Shown: piece after piece, positions 1 to 6,626 of the stretch | How positions within the stretch are numbered: position 1 is the first letter of the stretch | How the letters are laid out: the number at the start of each line of letters is the position of its first letter | NCBI GenBank assembly: GCA_964634355.1 | Contig: CAZWIF010000008.1 | Span: 1-27,020, forward strand | Reading direction: 5' to 3' | DNA from: CAKPSH01 sp964634355 | GTDB lineage: Bacteria; Bacillota; Clostridia; TANB77; CAG-508 | DNA: 27,020 bases | Position numbers and translations under genes: made by a program | The notes under the pieces: model-generated | Told to the model about the DNA's origin: nothing | The model's input: the letters and a program-made list of their open reading frames with translations, nothing else | Databases searched by the model: none

Positions 1-33
1 TATCTATTTTCCAATTCTTTTTCACATAATATA

Positions 34-62
34 TTGAAAAATCATATAAAACAGTATATAAT
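34..62 (+). promoter_or_regulatory. sigma-A-type promoter of murC
   Basis: TTGAAA at 34-39 and TATAAT at 57-62 are separated by exactly 17 bases, close to the vegetative consensus. Transcription would start near 69, giving a leader of about 44 bases before the murC start at 113. Nothing else recognisable lies in 1-112. Confidence 0.75.
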
Positions 63-112
63 ATTTTAGAAATTAGTGATTAGACAATAGAGATTAGAAA
101 GGGGACGTAAAA

Positions 113-1492
113 TTGAAATCATTTCATGATGTAATTAAATATAGAAACATTTATTTTATAGGAATTGGTGGTGTCAGTATGAGCGGTATTGCCCATACTT
201 TAAAGCACTTTGGCTTTAATGTGTCTGGTAGTGATGTTTCAGATTCAAATATTATTCAATCATTAATAAACTGTGATATTCCTGTATATATAGGTCATAA
301 CCCTGATGGAATTAGAAATGCAGATTTAGTAGTTTACACTGCTGCTATATCTCAAGATGACCCTGAATTGGTCATGGCTAATTCTCTTAATATACCAACA
401 ATGGAACGTGCTGTATTTTTAGGTTTACTTACAAAATGTTTTAATGACACGATAACTATCTCTGGTACTCATGGAAAAACCACTACTACTTCAATGGTTT
501 CCCTTTGTTTCTTAGAGGCAAACCTTAATCCAAGTATTCAAGTTGGCGCATATCTCAAAAACATTTCTGGAAATTATGTGGTTGGAAATAGCGATTACTT
601 TATACTTGAAGCCTGCGAATATGTAGAAAGCTTTTTACACTTTTTTCCAAAATCAGCAATTATCTTAAATATTGATAATGACCATCTAGATTATTTTAAA
701 AAAATTGATAACATCGAAAAAGCTTTTATAAAATATGTAAAACTTCTTCCTGCTAATGGTTTACTTGTAGTTAATGCAGATGATAAACGCTGTTTAAATT
801 TAATCAATTACACAAAGTCACAAGTTATTACATATGGTATTAACAATACCAAGGCTAATTTTACTGCAAAAAAAATTTCTTTTGATGACAATGGATTCCC
901 TGAATTCGATGTATATAACAATAATAATTTTTACTCACACATAAAATTATCAGTTCCTGGAAATCATAATGTATTAAATGCTTTAGCATGTATTTCAATG
1001 TGCTCTTTCTACAATATTAGTTCTGATATAATAAAAAATACTTTATTAAAATTTACAGGTGCTAATAGAAGAATGGAGTTTAAAGGAAAATTTAATAAAA
1101 ATGTATCCGTATTTGATGACTATGCACATCATCCAACAGAAATAAACGCCACTGCTATGGCACTAAAAAATAAAAAATTCAATAAATCATGGGTTGTATT
1201 CCAACCCCACACTTATAGTAGAACCAAAAAACTTTTAGACGATTTTGCAAGGGTATTATTAAACTTCGATAATATAATTATCACAGATATATATGCTGCT
1301 CGTGAAAAAGACATTTTTGGTATTTCCTCTAAAGATTTAGCAAATAAAATTCAGTCCTTAGACGGAAATGTTAAATACATATCAGACTTTAATGATATTG
1401 TTTCTTATTTAAAAGAAAATGTTCAGGACAATGATATTGTTCTAACTGTTGGTGCTGGAACCGTCACAAAAATCAGCGATATGTTAATTTAG
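113..1492 (+). CDS. murC: UDP-N-acetylmuramate--L-alanine ligase (MurC)
   Basis: Cytoplasmic ATP-dependent ligase that adds L-alanine to UDP-MurNAc, the first amino acid of the peptidoglycan stem peptide. The 459-residue length is typical. The N-terminal UDP-binding motif FIGIGGVSMSG is at about residues 15-25. The Mur-ligase P-loop SGTHGKTTTT is at about 116-125. The central motif NIDNDHLDYF and the C-terminal DDYAHHPTE and QPHTYSRT motifs are all present. The start is TTG at 113, preceded by the ribosome-binding site AAAGGGG at about 98-104. An upstream promoter and a terminator overlapping the stop codon indicate a monocistronic unit. Nothing in the sequence suggests a defect. Confidence 0.97.
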   Translation: MKSFHDVIKYRNIYFIGIGGVSMSGIAHTLKHFGFNVSGSDVSDSNIIQSLINCDIPVYIGHNPDGIRNADLVVYTAAISQDDPELVMANSLNIPTMERAVFLGLLTKCFNDTITISGTHGKTTTTSMVSLCFLEANLNPSIQVGAYLKNISGNYVVGNSDYFILEACEYVESFLHFFPKSAIILNIDNDHLDYFKKIDNIEKAFIKYVKLLPANGLLVVNADDKRCLNLINYTKSQVITYGINNTKANFTAKKISFDDNGFPEFDVYNNNNFYSHIKLSVPGNHNVLNALACISMCSFYNISSDIIKNTLLKFTGANRRMEFKGKFNKNVSVFDDYAHHPTEINATAMALKNKKFNKSWVVFQPHTYSRTKKLLDDFARVLLNFDNIIITDIYAAREKDIFGISSKDLANKIQSLDGNVKYISDFNDIVSYLKENVQDNDIVLTVGAGTVTKISDMLI

Positions 1493-1523
1493 ACAAAACC
1501 TCCTTCCCTTTGTCTAAATTTTT
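1486..1523 (+). terminator. rho-independent terminator of murC
   Basis: A perfect 12-bp stem (AATTTAGACAAA at 1486-1497 pairing with 1509-1520) has an 11-base pyrimidine-rich loop and runs into a TTTTT tract at 1519-1523. The 5' arm contains the murC stop codon, so termination follows translation immediately. Confidence 0.8.
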
Positions 1524-1572
1524 AATGTTTAAAACACAAATTTTATGGTTATCATATTTAAGAGGTAATCAT

Positions 1573-2826
1573 ATGAAATTGAAAAAAAAAATTTTTATAA
1601 CAATATTAATTAGTTTCTTATTAATACTTTTAACATATGTAAGTGATTTAACGAATATACCGGATAGTATAATTTTATTTGAAGGCGAAGAATTAAAGCT
1701 TAATACAATATATGGAGTCAGTATACAAACTTTAGAAGCTTCAAGTTTAAACATTGATGGATTTGAAAGCAAAAATACAATCGAAACATCAATTGAAACT
1801 TATTCTAATTCTGAATCAGTAGTAAATGTCGGAATAAATCTGTTTGGAATACAAGTAAAGGAAGTTTCAGTTAGCGTAATAGAAGATATTGAAGTAGTAC
1901 CTTTGGGTGGATTAATAGGCATGAAATTATATACAAATGGTGTATTAGTAGTAGGAATGTCTGAGATTTATGGTGAAAATAATGAAGTTTATAAACCATA
2001 TGAAAATACCGGAATAGAAGAAGGAGATACCATAACTAAAATTAATGATGAAGAAATAATATCAACTGATGATTTAATTGAATGTATAAACAATTCTGAA
2101 GGAAATGAAATAAAAGTTACTTATATTCATAATAACAAAATATTGGAAACAAGTATTACACCTATAGAAACTGACACTGATACTTATAAAGTAGGACTTT
2201 GGGTTAGAGATACTGCTGCTGGAGTTGGTACTGCTACCTTTTATGATACATCTACAGGAAAGGTAGCATTATTGGGGCATGGGATATTAGATGTAGATAC
2301 AGAAGAACTTATTGATATTTCTGATGGAGAAATTACTGAAACAAGTGTTGTTTCAATAGTAAAAGGTGAAAATGGTACTACTGGAAAAATTCAAGGAGTT
2401 ATAGAAGGTCAGACTGTAATAGGTGAAATATTTAAAAATACTTATTATGGCGTATACGGAAAAATTAATAACATAAGTCCATTAAATATAGACATATCTA
2501 ATACTGTTAAAGTGGCTTTGAGAAATGAAATAGAATTAGGTGAAGCTACATTGATGTGTTGTTTAGAGGATGGCATTATCTCAGAATATTCAATAGAAAT
2601 AGAAAAAATTTATTTGAATAATAATAGTAATAATAAAAGTATGTTAATAAAAATAACTGATGAAGAATTATTAGAAAAAACAGGTGGTATTATTCAAGGA
2701 ATGAGTGGAAGTCCGATATTGCAAAACGGAAAATTAATAGGTGCATTGACACATGTCCTCGTTCAAAATCCGACTCAAGGTTATGCTGTGTTTTCGGATA
2801 TTATGATTAAAGAAATTAACGAATAA
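1573..2826 (+). CDS. spoIVB: SpoIVB serine peptidase (S55), sporulation signalling
   Basis: Forespore-secreted serine peptidase that triggers pro-sigma-K processing in the SpoIVFB pathway of sporulating Firmicutes. I chose ATG 1573 (417 residues) over an in-frame start at 1510. It follows an AGAGGT ribosome-binding site, and a Lys-rich N-terminus plus one TM segment (about residues 7-24) then begin the protein. A PDZ-like domain spans about 120-200 (GIEEGDTITKIND). The S55 peptidase domain shows GHGI with His236, KITDEEL with Asp363 and GMSGSP with Ser378. These three positions match the catalytic numbering I recall for the B. subtilis enzyme. The gene converges on the pilus operon and shares a terminator with it. 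I could not recognise a convincing forespore promoter in the 80 bases upstream. Confidence 0.95.
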   Translation: MKLKKKIFITILISFLLILLTYVSDLTNIPDSIILFEGEELKLNTIYGVSIQTLEASSLNIDGFESKNTIETSIETYSNSESVVNVGINLFGIQVKEVSVSVIEDIEVVPLGGLIGMKLYTNGVLVVGMSEIYGENNEVYKPYENTGIEEGDTITKINDEEIISTDDLIECINNSEGNEIKVTYIHNNKILETSITPIETDTDTYKVGLWVRDTAAGVGTATFYDTSTGKVALLGHGILDVDTEELIDISDGEITETSVVSIVKGENGTTGKIQGVIEGQTVIGEIFKNTYYGVYGKINNISPLNIDISNTVKVALRNEIELGEATLMCCLEDGIISEYSIEIEKIYLNNNSNNKSMLIKITDEELLEKTGGIIQGMSGSPILQNGKLIGALTHVLVQNPTQGYAVFSDIMIKEINE

Positions 2827-2852
2827 GACAATTCGCATCCGAATTGTCTTAT
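2823..2852. terminator. bidirectional terminator between spoIVB and the pilin operon
   Basis: A perfect 13-bp stem (ATAAGACAATTCG at 2823-2835 with 2840-2852) closes a CATC loop. It lies between the convergent stop codons of spoIVB (2826) and the last pilin-like gene (2855). The U-tracts are weak on both sides, so the stem is the main evidence. Confidence 0.75.
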
Positions 2853-2854
2853 AA

Positions 2855-3400
2855 TTATTCATCATTAGCATATTCTATTGAATATTGTCCATCAACCATT
2901 ACAACTCCTTCGTGTTGCCCTGTTACCGTGTATGAACTGTTTCCTGTTACTTGATAAAAAGCATTTTTCAGAACTTCTGCTATTGTTTGACTATTATTTA
3001 CAACAGATACTGCAAATATATCTCCTTGCTTTAAATATAATGTTCCACTTTCAATTTGTTCTTCTATTTGGGTCGTATAAAGTGTGTAATATACATTCTG
3101 TACAACTTCTTCCAAATCATTTGTTGCTGCTTTTTTACTTGGATTTTCATCTAAACGTTTCAATTCTAATTCAATTTTATATGTGTTACCTGTAGCATAT
3201 AATGTTTCAATAAAATCATCATATGCACTTGCAGTTATTTTTCCTGTCTGGCGTACTTCATCCACAAATTGAACAGTAGTTGTTTGAACTGCAAGTTGTG
3301 CTATATCATCTGTTCTATCTGCTAAAGTCATCATCGGGAATACAAACATTAATATTGCCGCTAAGATGAATGTTATAACTGAAATTAAGGAATCTCCCAT
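2855..3400 (-). CDS. pilin-like membrane protein (last gene of the pilus operon)
   Basis: A 181-residue protein of unknown function. It starts MGDSLISVITFILAAIL: a very short polar N-terminus followed at once by one hydrophobic segment (about residues 5-25), then an extracytoplasmic region. It lacks the M-E/D-N-A start of four neighbouring pilin-like proteins but shares their shape. The post-TM segment contains QFVDEVRQTGKITASAYDDF, which resembles the FN..F..Y segment of the others. No prepilin-peptidase leader with a charged N-tail and glycine is visible. The ribosome-binding site is AAGGAT, 11 bases upstream. It is the promoter-distal gene of the operon and ends at the shared terminator. 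A minor pilin or tip subunit is an inference from context. Confidence 0.7.
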   Translation of the reverse strand: MGDSLISVITFILAAILMFVFPMMTLADRTDDIAQLAVQTTTVQFVDEVRQTGKITASAYDDFIETLYATGNTYKIELELKRLDENPSKKAATNDLEEVVQNVYYTLYTTQIEEQIESGTLYLKQGDIFAVSVVNNSQTIAEVLKNAFYQVTGNSSYTVTGQHEGVVMVDGQYSIEYANDE

Positions 3401-3465
3401 TTAAACTTATATCCTTTCGTTTATATATATTATCGACCTTAATGGTCGTTACATTCGATTTTATA

Positions 3466-4329
3466 TTAATTTAACACATAAATTATTTCTCTTTTTTTGG
3501 TATATCTTACAGTTCCAAATTTGAATAGCCCTGTATTAACTGTATTTCCATCTTCATCTGTATATGTTATGTAATCATTATCTTCATCTATAAGTACTAT
3601 ATATTCTGTAAATTCTTTACCCTTATACTTTGCTAATAATCCCCCATCTATTACTGCATTATGTGTCCCTGCTGAATATGTATAGGAATCTTCACCATTG
3701 TATTTTCCATATATATCAAGATTTATTCTTATCGTAATATCATTATCTTTATATGTGTTTCCTGTGCCCCATCCTGTAAATACATCTTCGCCTTCTGAAT
3801 CAGTACCAGGATATATCTTTTTCATTAAATCATTTAATGAACCGTGTGAAGTATAGGCAGTATAGTTACCTTCAACACCCTCATGAATATCAAATCCAAT
3901 TGGATTTAAAATATATTCTTTTAAATATATCTCTATCTGATACTTTATTGCATTACTTTTCTTTTCTTCTTCGTCTGATCTTTTATCACTATATTCCCAA
4001 TAACAGCTTTGTACTTGTGCTTCTGTGTCAGTATCAAATCTAGCTACAATGTTTCCTGGATTTGTGCTTGATTCATCTATGATTGTTACTCCATAACCTG
4101 CTTGTGAATATCTATATATTGTAGGAATTATTTCCTCAAATGTTACTGTTCTTTCTGATGCAATTGCATCATAAGATGTATAATCAATGTATGTTTTACT
4201 ATTTATTGTTTCAAATATCATGTCTGCTGTATCTCTTGCAAGCGATGTCATTCGGAAAAACACAGTTAAGGCAAGTCCGAATACAGTCACCGCAAGAAAT
4301 ATTTTTAAAGCCTCAGCCGCATTTTCCAT
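3466..4329 (-). CDS. large pilin-like protein, MENA-type N-terminus
   Basis: A 287-residue protein starting MENAAEALKIFLAVTVFG, with a single TM segment at about residues 6-27 and a long extracytoplasmic domain. It is the largest of the six pilin-like proteins and could be a minor or adhesin-bearing subunit, which is inferred only from size and position. After the TM, YIDYTSYDAIASERTVTFEEIIPTI is arranged like the post-TM segments of the paralogues. The C-terminal domain is rich in Tyr, Asp and Gly and looks beta-rich. A strong AGGAGGTG ribosome-binding site precedes the ATG. Only 15 bases separate it from the upstream pilin gene. Confidence 0.75.
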   Translation of the reverse strand: MENAAEALKIFLAVTVFGLALTVFFRMTSLARDTADMIFETINSKTYIDYTSYDAIASERTVTFEEIIPTIYRYSQAGYGVTIIDESSTNPGNIVARFDTDTEAQVQSCYWEYSDKRSDEEEKKSNAIKYQIEIYLKEYILNPIGFDIHEGVEGNYTAYTSHGSLNDLMKKIYPGTDSEGEDVFTGWGTGNTYKDNDITIRINLDIYGKYNGEDSYTYSAGTHNAVIDGGLLAKYKGKEFTEYIVLIDEDNDYITYTDEDGNTVNTGLFKFGTVRYTKKREIIYVLN

Positions 4330-4344
4330 ATGACACCTCCTATT

Positions 4345-4770
4345 TTAACTACTTTTCTCTATTTCACAGCTTGTAACATATCCTTCTGAATCATCTGAAC
4401 CAAATGTAACTGTGTATTTTGATGAACTTACTACTTTACTCATTGCAGCAAGTATAGAATCTGCGTCTTCAGCACCATTCAAGCCACCCTCTGAGAAAGT
4501 AACTTCAATTATATGTTCACCAGCACCTGCTTGTGCACCATTACTTGATGCAAGAGATTGTAATAAAGTTTTTATTGCTGATCCTTTTTGTGTTCCTGAA
4601 TAGTTTGTAAAGTTACTATTAAAAGTTGATACTGCTTGTGTTGTTGTAATATCTCCTACTTGGTCTGTAACCTCTGAAGAAGAGTTTACGATTAACATTC
4701 CTAAGCTTATCAAAACTATACAGATAAGTATAGCACCTGCAATTAATAATGCTTTTGAAGCGTTCTCCAT
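4345..4770 (-). CDS. pilin-like protein, MENASKALLIAGA type; candidate major subunit
   Basis: A 141-residue protein beginning MENASKALLIAGAILICIVLI, with a TM segment at about residues 7-27. The extracytoplasmic part contains FNSNFTNYSGTQKGSAIKTLL, the FN..F..Y....G signature shared with the other pilins here. The C-terminal EGYVTSCEIE resembles the GRV-strand motif of its paralogues. From memory, similar short proteins occur in many Clostridia as hypothetical proteins. It has its own sigma-A-type promoter (4854-4882) and a good GGAGGG ribosome-binding site. This suggests higher expression than the rest of the operon, hence candidate major pilin (inference). Confidence 0.8.
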   Translation of the reverse strand: MENASKALLIAGAILICIVLISLGMLIVNSSSEVTDQVGDITTTQAVSTFNSNFTNYSGTQKGSAIKTLLQSLASSNGAQAGAGEHIIEVTFSEGGLNGAEDADSILAAMSKVVSSSKYTVTFGSDDSEGYVTSCEIEKSS

Positions 4771-4810
4771 GTTTATCCCTCCTTTATAATCAATTTTTAC
4801 TTATATTTAG

Positions 4811-4829
4811 GCTTTATTCTACATAAAGC
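4811..4829 (-). other. small hairpin in the leader of the 4345-4770 pilin
   Basis: GCTTTAT and ATAAAGC form a 7-bp stem with a 5-base loop, inside the transcript predicted from the 4854-4882 promoter. No U-tract follows, so it is not an obvious terminator. It may stabilise the 5' end of the mRNA. Confidence 0.4.
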
Positions 4830-4853
4830 AATAAATATCGTAATTCTGCTATT

Positions 4854-4882
4854 ATTATTGCATAAGTTGTTTTTAATGTCAA
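4854..4882 (-). promoter_or_regulatory. internal sigma-A-type promoter within the pilus operon
   Basis: On the minus strand, a perfect TTGACA (4877-4882) is followed after 17 bases by AATAAT (4854-4859). It sits in a 130-base intergenic space, the largest inside the operon, upstream of the 141-residue pilin gene. Predicted start of transcription is near 4847. Confidence 0.7.
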
Positions 4883-4900
4883 TAGCAATTTTTGGATTTT

Positions 4901-5344
4901 TTATTCATCAATTTCAAAGAATATTTTGCTTACTCTTCCATATGAATTATAAATAATTTCAGTGCATTTAAATTTCAATAAGTTGAAGTTCATAACAAAT
5001 CTTTCTGTTCCTAAAGAGGCAATTGTTTCCATATCATACTCTATTAATTCTTCTTCCTCTCCCGCACTTTCTAATTTTATTTGAACTTTTACACAATATT
5101 TGTCATCATCTATATATTTTCTATTTTCATCTTTTTCTATTTCATACTTTTCATTATTATCAATAGCATAATTAATGAGTGATGCCACATCTGTTCCCCA
5201 TATGTCTTTATCTAAATATTCTTCAAATTTTGAATTAAATTGTTTTATTTCATTTTGTTCAGCTCTATATTGCGCTATCATTAAGGTTAATGGTGCTATA
5301 ATCACAATTAATAAAATTATTAATATAATAATAGGTTTTTTCAT
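4901..5344 (-). CDS. pilin-like protein, MKKP-type N-terminus
   Basis: A 147-residue protein with N-terminal MKKPIIILIILLIVIIAPL and a TM segment at about residues 4-24. It lacks the M-E/D-N-A start. The rest clearly belongs to the pilin family: IKQFNSKFEEYLDKDIWGTD and SLINYAIDNNEKYE parallel IDDFNKVFVAFNKTAMYGTD and ALNLAIDNNTRYN of the 5919-6584 protein. The C-terminal LKFKCTEIIYNSYGRVSKI matches the Cys...GRV motif of its paralogues. The altered N-terminus with two lysines could mean a different membrane insertion mode or a non-polymerising minor subunit (inference). It lies about 26 bases downstream of the frameshifted pilin gene. Confidence 0.78.
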   Translation of the reverse strand: MKKPIIILIILLIVIIAPLTLMIAQYRAEQNEIKQFNSKFEEYLDKDIWGTDVASLINYAIDNNEKYEIEKDENRKYIDDDKYCVKVQIKLESAGEEEELIEYDMETIASLGTERFVMNFNLLKFKCTEIIYNSYGRVSKIFFEIDE

Positions 5345-5370
5345 ACTTTTTCCTTTCTAGAATTCTTTTA

Positions 5371-5884
5371 TTATGACTGTAATGTAACTATAATATTATT
5401 GATTCTTCCAACTGAAGACATTCCTATATCACAAGTAAACATATATTCATCATCTGTTGATGTATTATTTTCAATCTTATATTTTTCCATAAACGTTGTT
5501 CTAAACACTTCCTGCTCCATTGCATTTCCGTGTGTCCTTATATATTTCTGTTAAATCATCTCCACCTATTGAATATAATGTTCTTCCTGTGCCACTTTCT
5601 ACTATATTCAATGATATTTTTTCACTATCTATAGCATCTTGATTCCAATTTAGGGTTTGATTTACTAATGTTACTACATCCTCAGCATATATATATTCCC
5701 CTGTTTCAGTTACATATTTGGTATATTGGGCATTAAATGCAATTATTCTCTGTTGCTCTACACTATCTTGATATGCCTGCGAAAACTGGAATATGGTTTC
5801 GAATACATACGAAAAAATACTAAGTATAATTACGCCTATTAACATTCCGCCTACAATTAATAAAGCTTTAGATGCATTTTCCAT
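5371..5884 (-). CDS. pilin-like protein, MENA type, needs one +1 frameshift
   Basis: The first frame (5884 to a TAG at 5501) encodes 127 residues from MENASKALLIVGGMLIG, with a TM at about residues 7-28 and FNAQYTKYV after it. Near its end, the +1 frame continues without a stop to TAA at 5371-5373. That frame encodes GNAMEQEVFRTTFMEKY and then YMFTCDIGMSSVGRINNI, the Cys...GRV C-terminal motif of the neighbouring pilins. The joined product is about 170 residues, and its end leaves a normal gap of about 26 bases to the next gene. The shift must occur in a window of about 16 codons that contains the only in-frame CGG (5528-5530). It could be a programmed frameshift, a disabling mutation such as loss of one GT in the GTGTGT at 5530-5535, or a sequencing error. 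Conservation of the downstream frame argues that the product is or was recently functional. Confidence 0.75.
5526..5532 (-). other. candidate +1 frameshift site at a CGG codon (pilin)
   Basis: In the zero frame the codons read GAC ACA CGG AAA. Skipping the C gives GGA AAT GCA ATG, the conserved continuation. CGG occupies 5528-5530 (minus strand) and is one of only two in-frame CGG codons I could find in the window. No classical slippery heptamer is present. Confidence 0.5.
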
Positions 5885-5918
5885 CAGACATTTCCTCCAT
5901 CTTCCATTTTCTTATTCA

Positions 5919-6584
5919 TTAATATTTTGATTCCTTAACTTGTACAAAACTAATTGAGACAACTCTTCCATTTGTATCATATGAAATTTCAGAACATTTG
6001 AAAGTTTTTCTTTTAAAATCAGCAGAGCCTGAATACTCAATAATATAACTAGAATTGTCTGACGAACTGAAATTTGGGTCACTTGTATCTAGTTGATTTA
6101 CATATGTCTTGGTTTCTCCAGGTTTGTCAGCATCCTGTAAAAACACTCTTAAAGCATGTTCATCTGTACTTAAACTATAAACTTCTCCACCTTCAAAATC
6201 ATAATCCTTCGTCGAAGAGATTTGCTTAGTTGTAAACATGCCATCTTTAAATTTATGCAATATTTTTACATTGTTAATACTATCAGAGCTTAGTAACTTA
6301 AAAGATACATCAACATAATATTCTTCTCCTATTGATACATTATATCTCGTATTATTATCTATTGCCAAATTTAGAGCAGAAATTACATCTGTACCATACA
6401 TTGCTGTTTTATTAAAGGCTACAAAAACTTTATTAAAATCATCTATCTCTGCCTGCAAAGTTGCATCTACTTCTGTTTGTGCTAATTGGGATACATTGGT
6501 ATAAGACAATACAAATATAGAAATTACTATTACTGCTAAAATCATTCCTCCAGCCATAAGCAAAGCCGTTGCTGCATTATCCAT
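5919..6584 (-). CDS. pilin-like protein, MDNA type (first pilin gene of the operon)
   Basis: A 221-residue protein starting MDNAATALLMAGGMILAVIVI, with a TM at about residues 7-27. It carries the family signature IDDFNKVFVAFNKTAMYGTD followed by SALNLAIDNNTRYN, and the C-terminal FKCSEISYDTNGRVVSI. Between them lies an insertion of roughly 70 residues absent from the shorter paralogues, rich in Ser, Asp and Lys. It is the pilin gene nearest the assembly-machine genes and is preceded by a GGAGGG ribosome-binding site. Pilin-like subunit is inferred from architecture and context. No leader peptide for a type IV prepilin peptidase is visible. Confidence 0.78.
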   Translation of the reverse strand: MDNAATALLMAGGMILAVIVISIFVLSYTNVSQLAQTEVDATLQAEIDDFNKVFVAFNKTAMYGTDVISALNLAIDNNTRYNVSIGEEYYVDVSFKLLSSDSINNVKILHKFKDGMFTTKQISSTKDYDFEGGEVYSLSTDEHALRVFLQDADKPGETKTYVNQLDTSDPNFSSSDNSSYIIEYSGSADFKRKTFKCSEISYDTNGRVVSISFVQVKESKY

Positions 6585-6626
6585 ATCAATTCCCTCCTTC
6601 TTAAATATCTAGGCTAATTATTTAAT

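Noticed and set aside
1510..1572. Upstream in-frame extension of spoIVB
   Set aside because: It overlaps the murC terminator hairpin. ATG 1573 has a ribosome-binding site, and from it the catalytic residues fall at the positions I recall for the family.
1524..1572. Sigma-F or sigma-G promoter for spoIVB
   Set aside because: CATATTTA near 1553 has no suitable -35 element at the expected spacing.
5515..5545. Classical -1 slippery heptamer or stem-loop for programmed frameshifting in the pilin
   Set aside because: No X-XXY-YYZ motif is present and the needed shift is +1, so only the CGG or GT-repeat explanations remain.
5501..5884. Truncated 127-residue pilin as a genuine short protein
   Set aside because: The ending RKCNGAGSV matches nothing in the paralogues, while the +1 frame encodes the family C-terminus.
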